A stretch of DNA of 64,000 nucleotides from an uncultured Desulfomonile sp. (GCA_903952205.1 CAJBEZ010000063.1:1-64000); one strand, 5' to 3'; shown: positions 54,101 to 64,000, counted from the stretch's first letter. The notes: generated from the sequence alone by a model not told the origin. Numbers and translations: made by a program.

Positions 54101-55066
54101 ATGGGGACTATCCTGAGAAATTCTCCCTGCCCCTGCGGTAGTGGGAAAAAATTCAAAAACTGTTGCCTTGAGAAACAGTTCCCCAGTGACACACAACAAA
54201 CATCAGACGATGGCCCTCAGGAAAAAATGGCCTTAGCCTATAAGGCCATGTCTGAAAAGCGATGGCATGACGCCCTAACCATCTTTGAAGAATGTCTGGA
54301 AGATCAATCGGACTCAGCCCAAATTATAGGGGCCATGGCGAGCTGCTACGAGGGGGAAGAAGACTTCTTAAGAGCTTCAGAATTTTACGAAAAGGCGCTT
54401 GCCGTCTCAAAACATTCCGAAACAGCTCAAATACTTTACAGGTTGGGGGTTTCCAGAGCCTGCTCCGGACGTATAGAAAAATCCATAGAAGCATTTGAAA
54501 AGGCCAAGGAGGCGTTTCACGCGCCGCAGGAAAGAGAAGTCATTGAGAAGATCCTGGAGGAACTCTCTCAAATAAAGTCGGGAGACAAACCACTCTATTC
54601 GTTTCTATCCCAGGTCCAGTTGCAAAGAGCTTTCTCCGATTTCGATGATGAAGATTATGAAAACGCTGCCATAAGGCTCGAAAAGATTTCCTCTATGGAT
54701 CCAAATAATTCGGCCATTTATTATAACCTGGGTGTGGCATACGCTTTTCTGAAAAGGGACGATGCAGCTTTGGCGTCTTTTGAAAAGACCATAGCACTTG
54801 ACCCAGAGTATGTGACCGCTTATTACAACCTGGGTCAGATCTATCTGATCACCAAACGGGATTTCTCTAGGGCTCTGAATTATTTCGACAGGGCTGTTTC
54901 CTTCAGGGACAACTATATAGGAGCCCATCATCAGAAGGGTGTCGCCTATGAATTGTTGGGAGATACCGAAAAGGCCATTCAATGCTGGAATAAAACTCTG
55001 GAACTCGATCCCGGCAACAAGCAGGCGCTTGAAAACCTTCAACGGGTACAGAACAAACCGAGTTAA
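54101..55066 (+). CDS. SEC-C motif and TPR-repeat protein
   Basis: A 321-residue protein. The N-terminal SEC-C zinc motif is NSPCPCGSGKKFKNCC near residue 6. Then follow TPR-like helix pairs: a first group about 45 to 150 (e.g. ASCYEGEEDFLRASEFYEKA) and a second, clear one about 185 to 315 (AIYYNLGVAYAFLKRDDAAL, TAYYNLGQIYLITKRDFSRA). The start at 54101 has AAAGGAG 8 bases upstream. SEC-C motifs bind metal or ribosome/SecB-type partners; TPRs bind proteins. First gene of a three-gene cassette. Confidence 0.8.
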   Translation: MGTILRNSPCPCGSGKKFKNCCLEKQFPSDTQQTSDDGPQEKMALAYKAMSEKRWHDALTIFEECLEDQSDSAQIIGAMASCYEGEEDFLRASEFYEKALAVSKHSETAQILYRLGVSRACSGRIEKSIEAFEKAKEAFHAPQEREVIEKILEELSQIKSGDKPLYSFLSQVQLQRAFSDFDDEDYENAAIRLEKISSMDPNNSAIYYNLGVAYAFLKRDDAALASFEKTIALDPEYVTAYYNLGQIYLITKRDFSRALNYFDRAVSFRDNYIGAHHQKGVAYELLGDTEKAIQCWNKTLELDPGNKQALENLQRVQNKPS

Positions 55067-55091
55067 CCACCAACCTAGGAAAGGACCTCAA

Positions 55092-55892
55092 ATGAAATTT
55101 CGAACTGGATCTCCTGAAGAGCAAGAAAAGTTCATGACATGGGACGACACCTTCCGCTTCAGGTGTTATCAAGGAATAGACTGTTTCAATTCATGTTGCA
55201 GGGACGTTACCATTTTCCTGGATTCACTGGACGTTATAAGGTTGCGCAAGGCCCTAAACATTTCATCAACGGATTTTCTGGAAACTTACACTCACAGGGT
55301 GTTGTCTCAAAAAAGCGGGTTGCCCGCCGTCATTCTTAAAATGAACCAGGATGATATAAAACAGTGCCCCTTTGTAAATGAGAAAGGTTGCGCTGTCTAC
55401 GAGAGTAGACCATATTCATGTCGTCTGTATCCTCTAGACACTGAACAGGGCGTAGAATATTCATTTATAGTGAAAGAGGACACCTGTCATGGTCTCAAGG
55501 AAACTCGCGAGTTGACGGTAGAAGAGTGGCGAAGGGACCAGGGCCTACGCGATTACGATGATATAGATCATAATCTTAAAGACGTTATGCACGCTGATGA
55601 AATATGGGAAGAGAAGATAGAAAATCCTCGCATGCAGGATATGATTCTCATGGCTCTTTATGATGTCGACCGCTTCAGGGAGTTCGTGTTCAATTCTACC
55701 TTTTTTGAAAAATTCAAGGTCGATGACGACATCATTGAAAAAATTCGAGATGATGACGTCTCAATGCTCTATTTTGCTTCCCAGTGGCTCCGATTCGCCT
55801 TGTTCGGTAAGAAGGGATTCCTCAAGATCGATAGGGATTTTCTTGAAAAAAAGAAAATAGAAGTTTTGAGCAAAGGGAAACAGGAAAAATGA
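55092..55892 (+). CDS. YkgJ-family cysteine-cluster protein
   Basis: A 266-residue protein. The cysteine cluster is FRCYQGIDCFNSCCRDVTIF near residue 20, and CPFVNEKGCAVYESRPYSCR near residue 100; together they fit the YkgJ-type (UPF0153) zinc or iron-sulfur site. A further 130 residues of acidic helical sequence follow. The start at 55092 is set by AAAGGA 6 bases before it, 25 bases after the SEC-C/TPR gene. Its stop overlaps the next start as ATGA. Function unknown in this family. Confidence 0.8.
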   Translation: MKFRTGSPEEQEKFMTWDDTFRFRCYQGIDCFNSCCRDVTIFLDSLDVIRLRKALNISSTDFLETYTHRVLSQKSGLPAVILKMNQDDIKQCPFVNEKGCAVYESRPYSCRLYPLDTEQGVEYSFIVKEDTCHGLKETRELTVEEWRRDQGLRDYDDIDHNLKDVMHADEIWEEKIENPRMQDMILMALYDVDRFREFVFNSTFFEKFKVDDDIIEKIRDDDVSMLYFASQWLRFALFGKKGFLKIDRDFLEKKKIEVLSKGKQEK

Positions 55893-57169
55893 AATTTATT
55901 GGCGTTTTCCTCGCGTTATTAATAGCTGTTTTTCTCTTCCAACCCTTGCATGTTTTTGCTGATTCCACCGATCAACATATAAAAAACCTCAAGAGCGATG
56001 ATCCGGAGGTAAGGGCAAAGGCCGCTTTTGAGTTGGGTTGCTCCTGAAGCAAACCAGCGAGGGCGGTTCCGTCTCTCATTGAAGCTCTGACAGATTCATC
56101 GCCTAGAGTACGTAGCGCTTCGGCTGAGGCGCTGGGGTTCTTTCCAAAACATAGCGATGAGGTCAAAAAAGCCCTGATCGCCACATTGAAAGATCCGGAA
56201 GCGGACCCCAGGAGATCCGCTATATTGGCTTTGGGTCGTGTCGGTGAACAGGATTCTTCGATTGAAGAACTTATTAGAATCCGGATGAATGATCCGGATG
56301 ACCAAACACGAATCAACGCCACAATATCCATGACGCTTCTAGGGAAAGGGGACGATGACGTAATCCCGATCCTCGCCAAATCCTTGTCGAACTCCAATGA
56401 GTCGGTTGCCAAAGGAGCAAGCAAGGCGCTTTCCATTATCGGCGAGAAAAAACCTGGCTTGGTCATACCAGTTCTGCTTGAGGCTTTAAACGCCGCAACA
56501 CCTGTGGCCGCAGTTCATGCTCTCCCCGCATTGAAAAAGCTCAAAAAGGAGGCTGCGGCGGCGCTGCCCAAGATTGTTGAAATGTATGACAAGTCTGATA
56601 CAGAAACTAAATTAGACATTCTGGACGCTGTCGCAGTAATAGACGAATCAGGAGATTATGCGATTCCGATATGCCTGAAAGCGCTTAAGGAAGAAAATCC
56701 CCTGGACAGAAGGGAGGCCTTGATATCTTTGATGCGTTTCCGAGCTGGGGCATCCACCTTTTTCGACGCAGTCGTTGAAGAGCTTGAAGATAAAGACGTT
56801 GAAAACAGAGTGCTCGCTCTGGGGATCCTTAGAGGAAGTGGCGCATCCCTGACCAAGGTGGCTCCCCAAGTTGCCAGGATGGTTGACGATTCGGACATGA
56901 GAGTCAAGAATTCGGCGATCGCCACTTTGGGATCAATGAACCCGCCCTCCATTATAATCTTGGATGCTTTGCGACGAGCGCTTAAAGATAAGGATTATAG
57001 AACCAGGATTGCGGCTGTAAATGCTCTTCGTACTTTGGGGGCGTCTGATCCCGAGCAGATTACTCCTGTTTTACAAGATGCTCTGGAATCCGAATCATAT
57101 GACCCCGTAAAAAGAATATTGACTGCCACAATAGAGAACCTCAAGAAAAACAATTCATCCGCCAATTGA
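55889..57169 (+). CDS. Exported HEAT-repeat protein with in-frame UGA
   Basis: From ATG at 55889 (overlapping the previous stop) the frame gives a signal peptide (MKFIGVFLALLIAVFLFQPL, cleavage near VFA-DS) and HEAT repeats of the PBS-lyase type, each about 31 residues (e.g. ALIATLKDPEADPRRSAILA). Codon 53 is TGA (56045-56047); the same frame then continues without another stop to 57169, about 426 residues. Options are selenocysteine, read-through, or a nonsense change. A weak hairpin at 56059-56075 with GU in its loop lies 19 bases after the TGA, a possible SECIS. The residue sits where HEAT repeats often have Gly (GGA to TGA is one change), which favours a nonsense mutation. Confidence 0.7.
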
Positions 57170-57267
57170 CATTGGAACGTTTTGACTCGCTTCTGAGTAA
57201 GACGCTCCATGCAGTCTTTGGCGGATTCTTAGCGGTCCTGAAGATCTTGTCTCTCTGGCTTGATTCC

Positions 57268-59172
57268 TCAAATGTCGAGTTCGTGAACCTCCTGAGATCT
57301 TTCCTTAATAAAGACAAATCTCTTGCGCACGTCTTTACCCATTAATGTGTCAAAAATCCGGTGAGTCTTCATCTCGTCGTCGACAGTGACTCTCAGTATG
57401 CTTCTACTTGATGGATCCATTGTTGTTGATTTGAGGGTTGGAGCGTCCATCTCTCCCAATCCTTTAAATCTTTGAATCTCAACATCTTTAATATTTCGAC
57501 GTTTCAACAGAGCTTCTTTTTCTTTGTCTGTAAAAACGTATTTCACCCGGCTGTTCTTTCCCGAACCAATTCTAATCCTGTAAAGTGGCGGCAATGCGAG
57601 GTACAGGTGCCCTTTGTGAACCAGATCCGGAAGGAAACGATAGAAAAAAGCCAGCAACAAAGTGGAAATATGGTGTCCGTCGACATCGGCGTCAGTGTTA
57701 ATAATGATCTTGCCATAACGAAGTTTCGAATAATCAAAGTTCTTGCCTATTCCAGTCCCAACACTTTGGATCAAGCTTGTAATTTCCCTGTTGTTCCTGA
57801 GCTTTTCAAGTGAAGCCTGTTCGACATTCAGAATTTTACCTCTGATCGGTAAAATTGCCTGAAAACGTCTATCTCTAGCCTGCTTTGAAGATCCGCCGGC
57901 GCTGTCTCCTTCAACTATAAACAGCTCCGTTTTGTCTCGCGAATTCAAAGAGCAGTCCGCGAGTTTCCCCGGGAGAGCAAGTCTTGTGGTAGCGGCTTTA
58001 CGGGTAACCTCGTCCCTTGCGGCCCTGGAGGCAAGTCTCGCCTGAGCGGAAAGAAGCACTCTGGACGATATGGCCTGGGCCTGGGAGGGATTTTGATGAA
58101 GCCATGTCTCAAAAGCGGCTCTCAGGGCAGGCTCAATGTGTTGAGCTTCAAGACTGTTAAGCCTGTCCTTGGTTTGTCCCTGAAATTCAAGATTGCCATT
58201 GAGATAGACAGATAGAATAGCGAAAAGACCTTCTTTGATATCTTCCGCCGACACTCCCTTAACTCCTTTGGGCAACCCGTTCCGTTTTTCAATGTACGAC
58301 CGGATCACCTTTGTAAACGCATTCCTGAAAGCGTTTTCGTGTGTTCCGCCGGCTGGAGTTGGGATAGAATTGACGAAGGAAAGTATCTTGCCGGATGTCT
58401 CGGATGTCCAGGCGAGCGCGGCTTCGAAACGAAGATCATTTTGATTAAAACAATAGAAAGGCTGTGCGCCTACCGGTTCATGATCTTCCATTATATGGTT
58501 TAGGAAATCTTTTATTCCTTCGGGGTAACAAAATGTTTGAGTGGTGTTTTCGATATGATCAACAAGAATTATTTTTAGTCCAGCAATTAGGAATGCTTTG
58601 ATTTCAAGTCTTTCCCTGATGATTTCGGTAGAAAATCTTAGAGAGCCAAATATTTCAGGGTCCGGCAAAAAACTTATCTTGGCGCCTGTTCCATGAGCCG
58701 GCTTTTCCTTTACAAGAGGGGAGACGGGTATCCCTCGCTGAAATTCCTGAGTATGCAGGAAACCATTCCTCCTAACACGTACAAGCATTTTCGCGCTCAG
58801 AGCGTTAACTACCGAAGCCCCCACCCCATGCAGACCCCCGGCCACCTTGTATGTGTCATCATCGAATTTTCCACCAGCGTGCAGACTGCAGAATATAGTC
58901 TCAACCGTATTTTTGCCGGTCGAGGGATGGGTTTCTATCGGGATTCCTCGACCACTGTCTTCGACTGTAACGCTCCCGTCACGTTCCATAACTACCTTAA
59001 TCGTATCGCAGTGACCATTAAGGGCTTCATCAACACTATTATCAACTATCTCCCAGACAAGCTGGTGAAGGCCCCCTATTCCCGTATCTCCAATGTACAT
59101 TCCAGGGCGCTTCCTAACCGCTTCCAATCCCTTGAGAACCTGAATATCATTTACTGTGTAAGAATCGCCCAT
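57268..59172 (-). CDS. parE: Type IIA topoisomerase B subunit (ParE/GyrB-like)
   Basis: A protein of about 634 residues. The GHKL ATPase part has EIVDNSVDEAL, VEDSGRGIPI and GGLHGVGASVVNALS; the TOPRIM part has FIVEGDSAGGSSKQARDRRF and INTDADVDGHHISTLLL. It lacks the extra insert of E. coli GyrB. QGQTKDRLNSLEA is closer to ParE than to GyrB, so the decatenating topoisomerase IV role is likelier, but a second gyrase is possible. The start at 59172 lies directly after the parC stop; the ORF opens 21 bases earlier. Confidence 0.85.
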   Translation of the reverse strand: MGDSYTVNDIQVLKGLEAVRKRPGMYIGDTGIGGLHQLVWEIVDNSVDEALNGHCDTIKVVMERDGSVTVEDSGRGIPIETHPSTGKNTVETIFCSLHAGGKFDDDTYKVAGGLHGVGASVVNALSAKMLVRVRRNGFLHTQEFQRGIPVSPLVKEKPAHGTGAKISFLPDPEIFGSLRFSTEIIRERLEIKAFLIAGLKIILVDHIENTTQTFCYPEGIKDFLNHIMEDHEPVGAQPFYCFNQNDLRFEAALAWTSETSGKILSFVNSIPTPAGGTHENAFRNAFTKVIRSYIEKRNGLPKGVKGVSAEDIKEGLFAILSVYLNGNLEFQGQTKDRLNSLEAQHIEPALRAAFETWLHQNPSQAQAISSRVLLSAQARLASRAARDEVTRKAATTRLALPGKLADCSLNSRDKTELFIVEGDSAGGSSKQARDRRFQAILPIRGKILNVEQASLEKLRNNREITSLIQSVGTGIGKNFDYSKLRYGKIIINTDADVDGHHISTLLLAFFYRFLPDLVHKGHLYLALPPLYRIRIGSGKNSRVKYVFTDKEKEALLKRRNIKDVEIQRFKGLGEMDAPTLKSTTMDPSSRSILRVTVDDEMKTHRIFDTLMGKDVRKRFVFIKERSQEVHELDI

Positions 59173-59173
59173 C

Positions 59174-61570
59174 CTATCCTTCTTCCTGTTCATCTCGTTG
59201 AAGTTTGATAATTCCGGAACATATTTTCTTGCCTCTAGCGCCGCGGCCCGACAACTGAATTTTGTCCACTTCGATCACATCAAATTTCTCGGCGCCGGTA
59301 TAAAGCCTAACTCTATCTCCCTTTCTTACGAGCGCCATGTCCACAACTTCGACATGTTCGGGAATTTTCATGAAGATTACCCCCCGTGCAGGTCCAGCCA
59401 TCATGGGCACTTGATCTAACCTGAATCGCAAAAGATATCCACGAGAATCGGCTACCAGGACAAATTCATTTTCTTCCCTGCGAACAGCAAAGACCTCATC
59501 ATCACTATCGAGGTTGACAATTTTTCGTCCCTGGCGCTTAGTCGGTTCCTTAAAAGCTTCCAGGTCAAACATGAACCCCTTAGCCTTCCTAGTGACGAGA
59601 ACGGCCGCAAAGCGATTTACTGGAAGGGCCTCCCCTAATGTTGGATCTTCAGTTCGTCCGTCAATGAACAATGAGGGCTGGTCCAATAAAGTATACATGT
59701 CTTCGCCGGCAGGGGACTCTTCTGGATCAGGCGACGGTTGGGGCGATTGATTGGACGCAGGATCAGGGTCCACCAGAAAGATCGCTATCTCACCATCGTC
59801 GAGTCGAAGCATTGAACTTAGTGGTGCGCCAAAGCCCCCCGTAGCAGGAATGTCGGCTGAGCGAATTGAATAAAGCTTGCCGCGATTGGTGAAAACTGTA
59901 ACAGCACGGGACGTGTTGGTTCGTACAAAACCCAATAAAGAGTCCCCTTCTCTAAACTTCAGGTTTAAAACATTTTCAACCTCAGCCTTTATTCGTCTTA
60001 TCCACCCTTGTGTAGAAAGAATCACTGATGTGTCATCCTGATCAATGAATGATTGAGCGTCATAGTCCAGGTCTCCCGCCTCGGACTCGCAAATGATTTC
60101 CGACAGTCTTGCGTCCTCATTTTTTGAAGCGACCTCCTCCATCTCCCGATCGATAATCTTCCACAAACGGGTCGGGCTGGAAAGATCTCTCTCAATTTCT
60201 TGCGCCTGTTTTCTTTTTGAAGCCAACTCATCGAGCACTTTGCCTATTTCAATCCCCACCAGTTTATACATCCGCATTTCAAGAATGGCGTCGATCTGCT
60301 GATCATCTAATGGAAAATTCTTACTCAGATTGGAAGCCGCCTCAGACCTGCTCTTTGAGGAACGAATAAGGGAGATTGCTTTGTCAAGATCATCAAAAAG
60401 GGTTTCAAAACCGTTGAGTATGTGGATTCTCTTTCTCAGGATTTCCAGGAGATGTTCCAGCCTTCGAACAGTCTTATGATAACGAAATTCGAGGAAATGT
60501 CGGATGATTTTATCCAACGACATCCTGTCAGGGGCCCCGCTGGGATTGATAGCGATAAAATTCATAGGAAAATTTATTTGAAGTTCTGTATGACGATACA
60601 GGAAGGCCGCTATTGCTTCGGGTTTGATTTCAGATCCCCTGATGTCGACCACTACCCTAACATCCTCAGCGCTTTCGTCACGAACATCATAAACATTTTT
60701 TAGTCGTTTTTCCCTAATTAACAATGCTATGCGTTCCACCAACTTAGACTTGTTCACAGAGTATGGAACAGAGGTTATGATCAGATGGGTCTTGGATCTG
60801 CCAACCTGCTCCACTTTGTAGGTTCCTCTAACGCGGATTGCCCCGTGCCCGGATTCATAGATTTCCAGGAGTTTTTCATGAGATTCAAGAATCTGTCCTC
60901 CAGTAGGAAAATCTGGGCCTCTCACAAATTGCATCAACTCTGCTGCGCTTATGTCCGGTTTTTTTATTGCGGCCCGACATGCGGATATGACCTCTCGCAA
61001 ATTGTGAGGAGGAAACGAACAACTCATTCCAACGGCAATTCCTGAAGAGCCGTTCAGCAAAAGATTGGGAACAACTGCAGGCAATACGTCCGGTTCTTCG
61101 CCTACACCATCATAAGTGGGCCTGAAATCAGTAGTCCCGTCGTCTATGTTCCTGAGCAAAAGACCGGCGAAGTTGCTTAACCTCGTTTCCGTGTATCGCA
61201 TAGCCGCAGGTGAATCACCGTCAATGGAGCCAAAGTTTCCAGAACCATCTATCAGTGGATATCTGAGGCTAAAGTCTTGAGCCATTCGGACTAAAGCGTC
61301 GTAGGCCGCCTGATCTCCGTGCGGATGATATTTGCCGATTACTTCTCCTACAACAGCCGCTGATTTTCTCATTCGAGCCGAATCGCTCAATCTCATTCCG
61401 TGCATGGCGTACAGAATTCGCCGGTGAACAGGCTTGAGTCCATCTCTTACATCTGGCAATGCTCGTGAAACAATCGTAGAAAGCGCATAAGCCAAATAGC
61501 GCCTTTCCACTTCATCTCCAAGTGATGTTTCTCGAATCTCTTCTATTATTGGGGGAGCGGAATCACTCAA
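59174..61570 (-). CDS. parC: Type IIA topoisomerase A subunit (ParC/GyrA-like)
   Basis: A 798-residue protein. It has the conserved DNA-gate block [16 protein letters not shown], then [20 protein letters not shown] and the catalytic Tyr126 in [10 protein letters not shown]. The C-terminal beta-pinwheel has a degenerate GyrA box (TKRQGRKIV instead of QRRGGKG), which argues against a wrapping gyrase. It cuts and passes DNA, together with the downstream B subunit, to separate sister chromosomes. parC comes first and parE follows at once. Confidence 0.85.
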   Translation of the reverse strand: MSDSAPPIIEEIRETSLGDEVERRYLAYALSTIVSRALPDVRDGLKPVHRRILYAMHGMRLSDSARMRKSAAVVGEVIGKYHPHGDQAAYDALVRMAQDFSLRYPLIDGSGNFGSIDGDSPAAMRYTETRLSNFAGLLLRNIDDGTTDFRPTYDGVGEEPDVLPAVVPNLLLNGSSGIAVGMSCSFPPHNLREVISACRAAIKKPDISAAELMQFVRGPDFPTGGQILESHEKLLEIYESGHGAIRVRGTYKVEQVGRSKTHLIITSVPYSVNKSKLVERIALLIREKRLKNVYDVRDESAEDVRVVVDIRGSEIKPEAIAAFLYRHTELQINFPMNFIAINPSGAPDRMSLDKIIRHFLEFRYHKTVRRLEHLLEILRKRIHILNGFETLFDDLDKAISLIRSSKSRSEAASNLSKNFPLDDQQIDAILEMRMYKLVGIEIGKVLDELASKRKQAQEIERDLSSPTRLWKIIDREMEEVASKNEDARLSEIICESEAGDLDYDAQSFIDQDDTSVILSTQGWIRRIKAEVENVLNLKFREGDSLLGFVRTNTSRAVTVFTNRGKLYSIRSADIPATGGFGAPLSSMLRLDDGEIAIFLVDPDPASNQSPQPSPDPEESPAGEDMYTLLDQPSLFIDGRTEDPTLGEALPVNRFAAVLVTRKAKGFMFDLEAFKEPTKRQGRKIVNLDSDDEVFAVRREENEFVLVADSRGYLLRFRLDQVPMMAGPARGVIFMKIPEHVEVVDMALVRKGDRVRLYTGAEKFDVIEVDKIQLSGRGARGKKICSGIIKLQRDEQEEG

Positions 61571-61667
61571 GATTGAGATTTCTCCTTTGTGTTGTTAGTA
61601 GCCCGGAATTCTTCATCGAGACTTCTAAGTCAAGGAAGTTAGGGCGCCAAATTCTTTGTGAGAAGAT

Positions 61668-64000
61668 TTATACGCAGGTCACAGGTTGATATCCGAACAT
61701 TTCGCGCGCTTCTTCGAGGAATTCTTCCGAAGGGTCACAGGTTGTTGAGGTAAGATTTATGATTGTCTCTGTTTTGTTGGGAAGTACTATATAAAGTTTT
61801 ACCGGTATTTTCCCCCGGTGTTTTTCCAGGGTCGTCTTCAATCTTTGTATCTGCTGAGGATCAGTTCCCAATGATGTTACCCTTATTTGAATCTCTTTGC
61901 TAAAGTGCCGTGAAGCTTCTCTAAGTTTGTGAATCTCATTCACCAGTATTTTGGGGGCATCCGGCTCCCCATCACGAGTAGCCGCAAAGATCAGAGGCTC
62001 TCCAGAGTTGATTAGATCTCTGCTGCTCAGGTAAACATCAGAAAAAACTGTTCCCTCGACTATTCCTTCCAAATCTTCGATTGTTACAAATGCCATTCTG
62101 TCACCTTTTCGGGTGTTAATTTCTTTCACCTTTTTGACAATACCCGACAGCCGAATGGGGACTGCGTTTGAAATGCGCGACAACTTAGATGTGGTTGTGT
62201 TTGTAAATTTCTTCACTAATTCTTCATAGTTCAGTAAAGGGTGTCCACTTAAATAGAAACCCATCAAGTCTTTTTCAAAACCAAGCCTAGTCATTTCGTC
62301 CCATTCCGGGCAATCTGCTATTGCGGAGTCCGTAAGATTTCCAATTTGACCAGGTGAACATTCTATCGCAAAAAGGTTGAACTGCCCTTCCGCACGTTCC
62401 CTTTGAAAACTGGCGCCGTGCTCCAGAATAACATCCAGCGCTTCCGACATAGCTCGTCTGCCTGGGCCTAATCCTGCAAAGGCGCCACACTTTATCAGAC
62501 TGTCGATCACTTTTTTGTTGACCTTACGTAAATCAACCCGACGAGCAAAATCCTGGAGGCTACAAAATGGTCCGGATTCATCCCTAATTTCAATTATCGA
62601 ATTTATTGCCGATTCCCCCACATTCTTAACAGCGCTTAGACCGAATACTATTCTTCCATTTGATACCAAGAAATCCTCAAAGGACTCATTTACGTGGGGT
62701 GGTAATATCTGGATTCCCATATCACGGCATTCTTGAAGATAGATCGTTATTTTATCTGAATTAGCCGATTCCAGGCTTAATTGGGCAGCCATAAACTCTG
62801 CAGGGTAATGGGTTTTGAGGTAGGCTGTCTGATACGTCACCATAGCATATGCGGCTGAATGTGACTTATTAAAACCATATCCTGCAAATTTCTCCATCAG
62901 ATCGAATATGTAAGACGCCTTCTCGGAATCGACCTTGTTCTTGAGGGCTCCCTTCACAAAACGGCTCTTCTGCTCCGCCATTTCCTCGAGTTTCTTTTTG
63001 CCCATAGCCCTTCGAAGCAGGTCAGCTTCTCCCAGAGTATAATTGGCAAGAGTTGTAGAAATACTCATGACCTGTTCCTGATAAACTATGACGCCATAAG
63101 TTTCCTTCAAGATCGGTTCCAGTTCGGGCAAAGGATATTCAATAGGAATTCGGCCATGTTTCCTGTTGATAAAATCATCCACCATCCCTGATTCCAGAGG
63201 TCCAGGTCTGTATAAGGCCAGAATTGCAATTAAGTCCTCGAAGACAGTAGGTTTGAATTTGGTCAAGACGTCTCTCATTCCAGAAGATTCCAGCTGAAAT
63301 ACGCCCAGTGTCTCCCCGTGTGAAAGCCTCTCAAATGTCGTTGGATCGTCTAAAGGTATTGACCTCATGTCCAGCGCAATACCCTTGGATTTCTCGATTA
63401 GAACCAAGGTCCGGTCAATTACGGAAAGCGTCTTGAGTCCCAGGAAATCAAATTTGACCAGACCAATTTTCTCAACCCATGTCATATCAAACTGTGTAAT
63501 CGTTTCATCATTGTTGCCCTTGTAAAGAGGCAGCCTCTCAACAAGTGGCCTGTCGGAGATCACTATACCCGCCGCATGTGTTGATGCGTGACGTGTGAGA
63601 CCTTCCAGCGCCTGGGCGGTCTTGATCAGATCTCTCACTGATTCAGATCTGTCCATCATTTCTTGCAATCGAGGTTCATCTTTGAGTGCCTTTTCAAGAG
63701 TCATTTTCAGAGCGTCAGGAATGAGTTTTGCGATCTGGTCGGCTTCTGCGTAGGGGAATCCCATCACACGAGCCACATCCCTAACAACAGCCTTCGCTTG
63801 CATTCGGCCAAAGGTTATTATCTGCGCGACCCGGTCTTTTCCATATTTGTTTGAAACGTATTCAATTACCTTCTCTCTACCCTCGGTACAAAAATCTACA
63901 TCTATGTCGGGCATGCTCCTACGTTCCGGGTTAAGAAATCGCTCAAAAAGGAGCTTGTACCTAATTGGATCAATATCTGTTATACCTAACGAATATGCCG
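61668..64000 (-). CDS. dnaE: DNA polymerase III alpha subunit, 3' part
   Basis: The C-terminal roughly 776 codons; the frame continues in from the window edge, with the 5' part outside. Catalytic aspartates are in SMPDIDVDFCTEGREKVIEY near 63914. Further blocks are FGRMQAKAVVRDVARVMGF, TRHASTHAAGIVIS, VYQEQVMSISTTLA and GYGFNKSHSAAYAMVTYQTA. The helix-hairpin-helix and the OB fold (IRLSGIVKKVKEINTRKGDR) lie near the end. It is the replicative polymerase of the standard (Type 1 DnaE) kind. It is followed by the topoisomerase pair about 100 bases away. Confidence 0.95.
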   Translation of the reverse strand, partial: AYSLGITDIDPIRYKLLFERFLNPERRSMPDIDVDFCTEGREKVIEYVSNKYGKDRVAQIITFGRMQAKAVVRDVARVMGFPYAEADQIAKLIPDALKMTLEKALKDEPRLQEMMDRSESVRDLIKTAQALEGLTRHASTHAAGIVISDRPLVERLPLYKGNNDETITQFDMTWVEKIGLVKFDFLGLKTLSVIDRTLVLIEKSKGIALDMRSIPLDDPTTFERLSHGETLGVFQLESSGMRDVLTKFKPTVFEDLIAILALYRPGPLESGMVDDFINRKHGRIPIEYPLPELEPILKETYGVIVYQEQVMSISTTLANYTLGEADLLRRAMGKKKLEEMAEQKSRFVKGALKNKVDSEKASYIFDLMEKFAGYGFNKSHSAAYAMVTYQTAYLKTHYPAEFMAAQLSLESANSDKITIYLQECRDMGIQILPPHVNESFEDFLVSNGRIVFGLSAVKNVGESAINSIIEIRDESGPFCSLQDFARRVDLRKVNKKVIDSLIKCGAFAGLGPGRRAMSEALDVILEHGASFQRERAEGQFNLFAIECSPGQIGNLTDSAIADCPEWDEMTRLGFEKDLMGFYLSGHPLLNYEELVKKFTNTTTSKLSRISNAVPIRLSGIVKKVKEINTRKGDRMAFVTIEDLEGIVEGTVFSDVYLSSRDLINSGEPLIFAATRDGEPDAPKILVNEIHKLREASRHFSKEIQIRVTSLGTDPQQIQRLKTTLEKHRGKIPVKLYIVLPNKTETIINLTSTTCDPSEEFLEEAREMFGYQPVTCV

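Overview
The window reads as chromosome of a strictly anaerobic, sulfate-reducing deltaproteobacterium (Thermodesulfobacteriota; something near Desulfomonile or the Syntrophobacteria is an inference from gene content, not a measurement). The key evidence is a complete APS-reductase and electron-transfer set (aprBA-qmoABC, 46.3-53.6 kb) and the sulfite-reduction membrane complex dsrMKJOP (33.8-38.8 kb), together with metV-metF of the methyl branch of the Wood-Ljungdahl pathway. There is no rRNA operon and no CRISPR array. One tRNA (Gln, anticodon TTG) was found.

Region by region. (1) 0-5.3 kb is a decaying defence and toxin-antitoxin island on the minus strand: two MNT-type nucleotidyltransferase genes next to a truncated HepT-like remnant, a small acidic hypothetical protein, an mrr restriction pseudogene that has lost its catalytic core, a 33-codon DUF499 N-terminal remnant, an apparently intact RloA/RloB (AbiL-like) ATPase-TOPRIM pair, and a DUF433 antitoxin gene followed by a frameshifted DUF5615 toxin. 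(2) 5.8-11.5 kb holds a methyltransferase, a CoA-transferase, small orphans, a dead IS4-family element and a flavodiiron-protein pseudogene beside it. (3) 11.8-14.9 kb has metV-metF, a zinc-ribbon protein and a cation-efflux/NifX-like fusion. (4) 15-19.3 kb is an RND efflux pump and its adaptor. (5) 19.3-33.6 kb is mostly housekeeping: scpA, an M50 protease, tRNA-Gln, ispE, an IS1380 remnant, an unusual reductase-hotdog fusion, a DHH phosphoesterase, a hydroxyacid dehydrogenase, and the tightly packed rpsB-tsf-pyrH-frr-uppS-cdsA-dxr series.

(6) 33.7-39.3 kb is rsbRD-like gene-dsrMKJOP, ended by a bidirectional terminator in front of rpsB; two perfect inverted repeats lie upstream. (7) 39.8-46.2 kb carries a VOC protein, a DUF362 ferredoxin, panC-panD preceded by a promoter/leader/terminator that looks like an attenuator, a membrane protein, purB and a small orphan. 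(8) 46.3-53.6 kb is aprBA-qmoABC with two strong hairpins between the apr and qmo halves and a terminator after qmoC. (9) 54.1-57.2 kb is a plus-strand cassette of SEC-C/TPR, YkgJ-type cysteine-cluster and exported HEAT-repeat proteins; the last has an in-frame UGA. (10) 57.3-64 kb has a type IIA topoisomerase pair and the 3' part of dnaE, which runs off the window.

How the parts work together: AprBA reduces APS to sulfite using electrons passed from the menaquinone pool by QmoABC; sulfite is then reduced by DsrAB (outside the window) with electrons and DsrC recycling linked to DsrMKJOP. MetVF belongs to C1 metabolism, which in such organisms runs toward CO2 or acetyl-CoA. The first 11.5 kb contrasts with the rest: it is rich in broken genes, whereas the other operons are compact and intact, apart from the UGA in the HEAT gene and the IS1380 scar.
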